The notes beneath the pieces were generated by a model. That model worked only from the letters and a program-made list of their open reading frames with translations, had not been told where the DNA came from and ran no database searches. The position numbers and the translations under genes are program-made. A stretch of DNA of 57,606 bases, taken from NCBI RefSeq assembly GCF_964340395.1, contig NW_027554302.1, positions 1 to 57,606 of the forward strand. Direction: 5' to 3'. Positions 50,459-57,606 of the stretch are shown in pieces. The stretch's first letter is position 1. Each line of letters begins with the position of its first letter. The stretch comes from Glandiceps talaboti (taxonomy: Eukaryota; Hemichordata; Enteropneusta; Spengelidae).

Positions 50459-52112
50459 CACTAGTTTGTGAGAGCACCATATGTGATATTAGTTTGTGAG
50501 AGCACCATACGTGACATTAGTTTGTCAGAGCACCATACGTGATATTAGTTTGTGAGAGCACCATATGTGATATTAGTTTGTGAGAGCACCATATGTGTAT
50601 TAGTTTGTGAGAGCACCATGTGATATTAGTTTGTGAAAGCACCATATGTGATATTAGTTTGTGAGCGCACCATATGTGATATCAGTTTGTGAAAGCACCA
50701 TATGTGATATTAGTTTGTGAGAGCACCATGTGATATTAGTTTGTGAGAGCACCATATGTGATATCAGTTTGTGAAAGCACCATATGTGATATTAGTTTGT
50801 GAGAGCACCATATGTGATATCAGTTTGTGAAAGCACCATATGTGATATCAGTTTGGCAGAGTACCATACGTGATATTAGTTTGTGAGAGCACCATATGTG
50901 ATATTAGTTTGTCAGAGTACCATACGTGACATTAGTTTGTGAGAGCACCATATGTGATATTAGTTTGTGAGAGCACCATATGTGATATTAGTTTGTCAGA
51001 GCACCATATGTGATATTAGTTTGTCAGAGCACCATATGTGATATTAGTTTGTGAGAGCACCATATGTGATATCAGTTTGGCAGAGTACCATACGTGATAT
51101 TAGTTTGTGAGAGCACCATATGTGATATTAGTTTGTCAGAGTACCATACGTGATATTAGTTTGGCAGAGCACTATATGTGATATTAGTTTGTGAGAGCAC
51201 CATACGTGATATTAGTTTGTGAGAGCACCATACTTGATATCAGTTTGTCAGAGCACCATATGTGATATTAGTTTGTGAGAGCATCATACGTGATATTAGT
51301 TTGTGAGAGCACCATACGTGATATTAGTTTGTGAGAGCACCATGTGACATTAGTTTGTGAGAGCACCATGTGATATTAGTTTGTGAGAGCACCATGTGAT
51401 ATTAGTTTGTGAGAGCACCATGTGTGATATTAGTTTGTGAGAGCACCATGTGAAATATTAGTTTGTGAGAGCACCATGTGTGATATTAGTTTGTGGGAGC
51501 ACCATGTGATATTAGTTTGTGAGAGCACCATGTGTGATATTAGTTTGTGAGAGCACCATGTGATATTAGTTTGTGAGAGCACCATGTGATATTAGTTTGT
51601 GAGAGCACCATACGTGATATTAGTTTGTGAGAGCACCATACGTGATATTAGTTTGTGAGAGCACCATGTGACATTAGTTTGTGAGAGCACCATGTGATAT
51701 TAGTTTGTGAGAGCACCATGTGATATTAGTTTGTGAGAGCACCATGTGTGATATTAGTTTGTGAGAGCACCATGTGAAATATTAGTTTGTGAGAGCACCA
51801 TGTGTGATATTAGTTTGTGGGAGCACCATGTGTGATATTAGTTTGTGAGAGCACCATGTGTGATATTAGTTTGTGAGAGCACCATGTGATATTAGTTTGT
51901 GAGAGCACCATGTGATATTAGTTTGTGAGAGCACCATATGTGATATTAGTTTGTGAGAGCACCATGTGATATTAGTTTGTGAGAGCACCATGTGATATTA
52001 GTTTGTGAGAGCACCATGTGATATTAGTTTGTGAGAGCACCATACGTGATATTAGTTTGTGAGAGCACCATGTGATATTAGTTTGTGAGAGCACCATATG
52101 TGATATTAGTTT
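50459..52112. repeat. 28/26 bp minisatellite, about 60 copies
   Basis: The unit is GATATTAGTTTGTGAGAGCA plus CCATATGT (28 bp) or CCATGT (26 bp). The left half is mainly 28 bp with GTGAGAG, GTCAGAG, GGCAGAG and GTGAAAG variants. The right half is mainly 26 bp. The ACGTGAT/ATGTGAT alternation is a CpG/TpG site. Units are back-to-back with no spacers, so this is not a CRISPR-like array. Confidence 0.95.
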
Positions 52113-52252
52113 GTTTGATATGACGTGTTTTGCCAAACCTATCAATCAGCACACCATTGATAAGGTCTTGACGACGTGACGTATCTCACAGTCTAGTCTA
52201 GTTTGGTGTATACTATAAATTAGCATTTTTCTACAGTTATGGTATATTATGG

Positions 52253-52356
<104 letters not shown>

Positions 52357-52528
52357 CATCAATCTGGATTTAAATAAGCTACGCAAAGATGCTAAATGTA
52401 TCAAACAGTCTGAAAACATGTTTATCCCAGCCGACAAAACTAACAATCATTACAAGTTACAGAAGGAAGAATACAAAAAACTGTTAAAAGACAATACCAC
52501 AGCGAAATACAGGAGGACTTCCACTTCA

Positions 52529-52531
52529 TAA
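52529..52531 (+). other. In-frame TAA interrupting the Penelope-like frame
   Basis: The same frame as the RT (420 bases, 140 codons, before the ATG at 52,949) is coding-like on both sides of this stop, so it looks like a nonsense mutation and not a true terminus. Confidence 0.8.
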
Positions 52532-52948
52532 ACCGGACAAATCAATGCCAAAGCAAAATGTATCGCAGAGAAACTTCAACTGGATGATAGAATTGAAACA
52601 CTTGCGCAGAAACCAGCATTCATTACAATCAAGGACCATAAAGATAACTTTCCCAACCACGTTCAATGTAGACTAATCAACCCCGCAAAAAGTGAAATCG
52701 GAATTGTAAGTAAAACCATACTCGACCGCATTAACAAGGACATTATCAAGGCCACTAATACCTATCAATGGAAAAACACTAATTCTGTCATTGAATGGTT
52801 CACATCTATTACCAATAAGCAATCATGCTCTTTCCTCACGTTTGATGTAGTTGAATTCTACCCATCAATCACCCAGAAACTTCTACATGAAGCACTTGAC
52901 TTCGCATCAAATTTTACAGATATCAAGAACGAAGAAAAGGAAATAATT

Positions 52949-54184
52949 ATGCATACAAAGAAAACCCTACTTTTCCACGATGATTCACCATGGCACAAGT
53001 CTAACCCGCCCTACCTTGATATTACTATGGGCTGCTATGACGGAGCAGAAACTTGCGAACTTATAGGCACCTACTTACTTAGTAAAGTCAAACATATGTT
53101 TGATAATGAGGTAGGATTATACAGGGATGATGGCCTAGCTGTACTCCGTAACCATTCACCATCGAAAGCCAACAAAGTAGCCAAGCAGCTAACTTCAGAA
53201 TTTAAGAAACTCGGCCTTAGAATCACCACCGACCAAGGTATCAAAATTGTCAACTTCCTTGATGTCACTTTCAACTTGCGTGACGAGTCATACCGACCGT
53301 ACACAAAACCAAATAACACCACCCACTACGTCAACAAGAAATCAAACCATCCTAAAGCCATAATTAAGACCATACCCAGCTCGGTAAACCAACGACTATC
53401 CAACATTTCCAGTGATGAACAACTATTCGACGCCACTACATCATCCTACCAAGATGCACTCAATGAAGCAGGATATAATCACACCCTCAAATTTGACCAA
53501 ACAAGACACACTCAACACAAGCGGAATCGCAGCCGTAATATAACTTGGTTCAACCCACCTTACAGTAAACACGTTTCAACAAACATCGGTAGAAAATTTC
53601 TCAACCTCATCGACAAGCATTTCCCTATATCCAGTGTACTGCATAAAATCTTCAACCGTAATAATACCAAAGTGAGCTATAGTTGCATGGACAACATGGG
53701 TAAATTAATCAGCGGTCATAATAAAGCCATACTTTCAAAAGCTAAGCAAACACAACAAAATACCTGTAACTGCAGAAAACCAAAGGAGTGCCCTCTCGCA
53801 GGAAAATGCCTCATAAAAAGCGTTGTTTACAAAGCAACAGTCACCACTAATCAAGATCACAAATCATACATAGGCGTTAGTGACACAGAATTCAAAAGCA
53901 GGTTTAACAACCACAAGTCTTCATTTAAACTTGATCACAAGAAGAAAGACACTGCACTCAGTAAATACATTTGGCACCTAAAAGACAGCAACATTAATTA
54001 CGACGTACACTGGTCAGTTCTCAAGCAGGCTTCCTCATACTCTAACGTTACCAAACGATGTCAACTATGCCTCTGGGAAAAATATTTTATTATAACTGCC
54101 GACAAATCAACGAACTTGAACAGCAGAACTGAATTAATCAGTAAATGCCGGCACGCTAACAAGTTCTTACTTAATAATACGTAA
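52949..54184 (+). CDS. Reverse transcriptase-GIY-YIG endonuclease of Penelope-like element
   Basis: 411 codons from the first in-frame ATG. The frame is open back to 52,532, so about 550 codons are intact, and this ATG is probably internal to the original protein. Residues (ATG numbering): DITMGCYDGAE at 24-34 is RT motif B; YRDDG at 58-62 is the catalytic box; IKIVNFLDV at 98-106 follows it. The linker has CNC at 273-275 and CPLAGKC at 281-287, the Cys motif usual before the endonuclease. The GIY-YIG domain shows VVYKA at 292-296, YIGV at 307-310, the catalytic-type Arg in FKSRF (318), and the metal-binding-type Glu in LWEKYF (377). All key residues of both activities visible here are present. 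The N-terminal part with the first RT blocks lies upstream of this ATG, and an upstream stop plus 5' truncation make the copy defective unless the protein starts internally. Confidence 0.9.
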   Translation: MHTKKTLLFHDDSPWHKSNPPYLDITMGCYDGAETCELIGTYLLSKVKHMFDNEVGLYRDDGLAVLRNHSPSKANKVAKQLTSEFKKLGLRITTDQGIKIVNFLDVTFNLRDESYRPYTKPNNTTHYVNKKSNHPKAIIKTIPSSVNQRLSNISSDEQLFDATTSSYQDALNEAGYNHTLKFDQTRHTQHKRNRSRNITWFNPPYSKHVSTNIGRKFLNLIDKHFPISSVLHKIFNRNNTKVSYSCMDNMGKLISGHNKAILSKAKQTQQNTCNCRKPKECPLAGKCLIKSVVYKATVTTNQDHKSYIGVSDTEFKSRFNNHKSSFKLDHKKKDTALSKYIWHLKDSNINYDVHWSVLKQASSYSNVTKRCQLCLWEKYFIITADKSTNLNSRTELISKCRHANKFLLNNT

Positions 54185-54288
54185 CCTTTGTTGTCAATCT
54201 TTTTGTGTACACACAGCCATCAGTGAACACACACAAGTTATGTACATAATGCAGGATGTATAGCTAACGAATACTATTAAACCACACT

Positions 54289-54332
54289 ATTACACCTGAC
54301 GATCCTTCGGGTGAAACGGTCCGTAGTGTAAT
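54289..54332 (+). ncRNA. Minimal type I hammerhead ribozyme
   Basis: The parts occur in order. Stem I strand ATTACAC (54,289-54,295). Core CTGACGA (54,296-54,302). Stem II with a C(TTCG)G-type tetraloop, CCTTCGGG (54,304-54,311), flanked by a T-T apposition. Core GAAA plus C (54,313-54,317). A very short stem III closed as CGGTCCG. The cleavage triplet GTA (54,323-54,325). Stem I strand GTGTAAT (54,326-54,332), perfectly complementary to the first strand. Every invariant core position is kept. Predicted cleavage is after A54,325. Hammerheads with a minimal stem III are established in Penelope-like elements, where they are thought to process tandem transcripts. The location about 105 bp after the RT stop fits. 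Confidence 0.88.
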
Positions 54333-54427
54333 TCCACTATGTAATATCAGACTCGTCTTCTTTCATTTTTATGTATGATAGCTCTCCAAGGTGATCGAGC
54401 ACTCTACTTGGCGAAAGAAGAATGAAA

Positions 54428-54550
<123 letters not shown>

Positions 54551-54850
54551 ACTTGCATTGCTATCAATCTGAGGACCAACATTTGAATACACAGCCGTCT
54601 TCCGGGGACCTGACCGAGTTCCGAGGTCTTATTTTGGGTCCTCAAAGTGAAACTGCTTTAATGAGTCTTCAAGACCCCTGGTTTTAATATGGTTCAATTT
54701 AACGCTAGTCCTCAGGTCGGCAGAATTGTCTGAAAATGTGTGAAAACATTCACACATTTTCATTTGGCACCTTTTTGATGTCATGTCGCCCTCTATTGGA
54801 GTGTGAAACTCAAATAAGTTGAAAAACGTATGCACACCACAAGAAATTTT
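54551..54850. other. Unique sequence with one small perfect hairpin
   Basis: No gene seen. It contains the hairpin at 54,731-54,762 and the motif CGCCCTCTATTGG (about 54,788), which could belong to an old dispersed repeat. Confidence 0.4.
54731..54762. other. Perfect 14-bp stem hairpin
   Basis: TGAAAATGTGTGAA, loop AACA, TTCACACATTTTCA. The stem is fully complementary. No T-tract or neighbouring gene suggests a specific role. Confidence 0.8.
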
Positions 54851-55182
<332 letters not shown>

Positions 55183-56370
55183 ACCAGAAAATCCAAAATC
55201 ACATAGCATCAATTTTCCATCATCAACCTATAAATGGTTAATACACAAATGTGATCCCACCAAATCTTCAAACAATACCATTATGTCTTTCTTCTCAGTG
55301 TATTCCCCCACTTCTTTTCTATCAATATAGACAATTTGGCTTGTACTGTAGTTGCCGGTGGACATGTAGGATAAAGTCTGGGTAGCAAATCGAATCAATG
55401 GATTCCTTGCAATGGACTGTATGCTTAGTTTCCAGGGAGTTGAGGAAGTATAAATGGCCGTTGTGCTGCTATAAGTCCATGCAGGGGAAATAATTGTAAG
55501 CGCTTTGATTCGAGCACAGAGTGAGAAAGCATTAATAATATAAAAAAACTAACATTTCATAATATTTACAAACGTTTTTCGTCCAATGATTATGACATAC
55601 ATATTTATTTGCAATATTTTATTTTGTTCTCACCACCTTAATAACGTCAATTCATTATGAATGTCACGTGGTTTAAAGTTATAACCAAGTTTGATGCGTT
55701 TCATCGCCATAATTTTGTCTTCATATTTAACTTTGTGTACAGATGTAAACTGACCGCTGTAAATGACGTCAACCGTTTCCCAACTGCCATATATAGGTGA
55801 CAATGTTTATATCTCTAAATTGAAAAAACAAGTAATATGAATGTAATTCTAAGACGTCTTGATTGGAACAAATGACGAAAGTTCCTGGACGTTTAGTTCA
55901 ATGGCATATTTTTACCATGGAAGCCGGGTTAGTATTATCCTACATTTGATGAAAACGATCAATTTCACATAAAAGTGTCAAAGGAATATATGCGAGATTC
56001 TTTAACTCCCCAGAAGGTATCATACCAGCCCTACTATTATTATTGATTCCATCTCCTTCTTTGTCGAAATTTGCTTCTGACAGCGGACCACAACGTTTTC
56101 CAAGTGTTGCATTTGAAGATACAAGACGCTTTTCCGGTGCCCGAGCACAACGTCCACACACTTCAAATGTCTATCTTCTGAACAAGAAAGACAGCTAGAG
56201 ACAGCGTTAAAAGTAATTGTCGAAAGCCGGTCTAGGTAGTTATGGAGACGCTATGTGCTTGCATTATTATAAATCTGAAAATCAAAATATTTGTAATAGT
56301 TTTAAATCTACTTACTATGCTTTCACTGGGACTGGTAGATATCCGATGTAAACCTTCATAAACGCGAAAA
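55183..56370. other. Unique sequence, no supported gene
   Basis: A minus-strand stretch at 56,026-56,177 has a good acceptor (CTTTCTTGTTCAG) and a GTATGA donor with two competing open frames, too ambiguous to call. Nothing else was recognised. Confidence 0.35.
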
Positions 56371-56371
56371 A

Positions 56372-56506
<135 letters not shown>

Positions 56507-56544
56507 ATAATGATACACTTTGTATTTTACGGACTGAAACCAAA

Positions 56545-56627
56545 CACGATGTTAACGAACTATCGTACTGCTTCGAACATTGAAACTAAATATACGATGT
56601 TGACTAACTATCGTAGTGCTTCGAACT
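56545..56627. repeat. Two 48-bp-spaced direct repeats
   Basis: CACGATGTTAACGAACTATC (56,545) recurs as TACGATGTTGACTAACTATC (56,593). Both are followed by GTA(C/G)TGCTTCGAAC. Confidence 0.7.
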
Positions 56628-56629
56628 AA

Positions 56630-57266
56630 TAAACTTTTCCGAACCAGAACAAAGTTACCATGTGAACGCCCAAAGTGTTCTTCTATGGTCGTAGAGCGCA
56701 ATACGAAGAACAAACCTGTGATATGAAGTGAAAACTGTGACGTCGACATCGTCGATTGAAAGTACTGTTACGATCCAGAAATATCATATTTTGAATTCTG
56801 ACATATTTTACCGAAATTAATGTACAATTTACCTTTGTACTACTTACTTACAAATGGGAGCTAACAACAGCGTGATCTACTAATATGTTGATTTATCTAC
56901 TAATCCTGTATTAATTGCATTTATCTCTAGACCTAACAAATGTCAAGTGTTTTGATTAAACAACATAGATTAGTTCTTGTAAACAAGATAACTTGTTGAT
57001 TACCGAATTCAAATTAATACTTGATTTTCCAATGGCGTGATAAACACTTGTCTTACCCGTGGAAAATTTACATATGGCATGATCTCAAATCCCAATCTGA
57101 AATATTCGGGTGGAAAGTTCACCGTGTTTTCTACAACAATGAATCTAGGTGAGAGATCATCTATTTATAACAAAGTATCTCTAGATTAATGACGTCATTC
57201 AGACTATATATGAGAATGTAACTGTGAATAAGGTTATTCCGGATTCCTATTCCTACTTTAGATTTG
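56630..57266. other. AT-rich unique sequence
   Basis: No gene, RNA or mobile element recognised on either strand. Confidence 0.4.
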
Positions 57267-57401
57267 GATTTCCAGTGCATCTGTTGGTGTGAAGTGTCTC
57301 TCTCTGCCTTTGATTTCCAGTGCAACTATTGGTGTGCAGTGCCTCTCTCTGCCTTTGATTTCCAGTGCATCTGTTGGTGTGAAGTGTCTCCCTCTGCCTA
57401 T
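57267..57401. repeat. 45 bp tandem repeat, 3 copies
   Basis: GATTTCCAGTGCATCTGTTG starts at 57,267, 57,312 and 57,357 with exact 45 bp spacing, and each is followed by GTGTGAAGTGTCTC-type sequence. The minus strand stays open over the array as a 15-residue repeat (GRERHFTPTDALEIK-like) within a 65-codon frame. It could be part of a coding repeat, but no gene structure was found. Confidence 0.88.
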
Positions 57402-57606
57402 TAGTGTAAAAACCGTATGTGTGAGTGACGATACCTGTGTCGCTAACTTAGACAAGCTCGCTCAGTGATCCTGGTACACTAGAAAGATAGAGTGGAGAAT
57501 CGTTTACGTTCTGCCAATCTATCTACAACAGTATTACTACACTACTTAGACACCGAAACGTAGCATCAAGCAATCCGAGAACGTAACAGTACTACAGAAA
57601 AACGCG

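Noticed and set aside
50459-52112. Possible CRISPR-like array
   Set aside because: Units abut with no unique spacers and the context is eukaryotic. This is a minisatellite, as are the 40, 46, 47, 48 and 60 bp arrays.
56026-56177. Minus-strand exon with CTTTCTTGTTCAG acceptor and GTATGA donor
   Set aside because: Two different frames are open over the same stretch and neither is recognisable, so I could not choose a coding model.

Overview
This is a eukaryotic, almost certainly metazoan, window. It is AT-rich, has no operon-like gene packing, and carries long di- and tetranucleotide microsatellites, many unrelated minisatellites, a Penelope-like retroelement with a GIY-YIG domain, and remnants of Ty3/gypsy and hAT-type elements. 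This mix is common in marine invertebrates. I cannot name the species from sequence alone. By direct reading, roughly 33-34 kb of the 57.6 kb is tandemly repeated DNA, so this is a gene-poor, repeat-rich region. No complete host protein-coding gene can be supported. A few isolated exon-like stretches with plausible splice sites are listed at low confidence.

Layout. 1-1.9 kb: unique, nothing recognised. 1.95-2.3 kb: (ATGT)n microsatellite. 2.4-3.6 kb: about ten copies of a 113-116 bp minisatellite. 3.87-4.04 kb (minus): candidate terminal exon. 5.0-5.65 kb: 48 bp minisatellite, followed at once by an 86-nt imperfect hairpin. 5.8-12.3 kb: mostly unique, with one small exon candidate near 7.7 kb. 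12.3-12.7 kb (minus): hAT/ZNF862-like transposase fragment. 13.5-13.8 kb (minus): frameshifted Ty3/gypsy pol fragment, next to a tRNA-like (SINE-type) head at 13.85 kb. 15.9-17.2 kb: a 24 bp repeat followed by one or two candidate plus-strand exons. 18.8-20.45 kb: 60 bp minisatellite. 21.58-22.28 kb: three diverged 235 bp repeats and poly-G/poly-C tracts. 22.78-24.57 kb: 47 bp minisatellite.

25.3-50.1 kb: one uninterrupted 40 bp satellite of about 620 monomers. It has a clear higher-order structure: three multi-kilobase copies (about 7.96, 6.72 and 9.44 kb) share the same diagnostic monomer variants at fixed offsets, and each contains an internal 1,840 bp repetition. It is followed almost directly by a 46 bp repeat and a 28/26 bp repeat that runs to 52.1 kb.

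52.25-54.55 kb: a 5'-truncated Penelope-like element inserted between (CA)n(TA)n on the left and (TA)n(TG)n on the right. Its reverse transcriptase and GIY-YIG endonuclease frame is open for the last 550 codons and has one in-frame stop further upstream. Just downstream of the stop codon lies a complete minimal hammerhead ribozyme motif with a perfect 7-bp stem I. 54.85-57.6 kb: compound microsatellites, a (GA)64 tract, a 45 bp repeat and otherwise unremarkable sequence.

The only features that clearly work together are the retroelement parts: reverse transcriptase, endonuclease and self-cleaving ribozyme. The rest of the window is a record of repeated tandem amplification.
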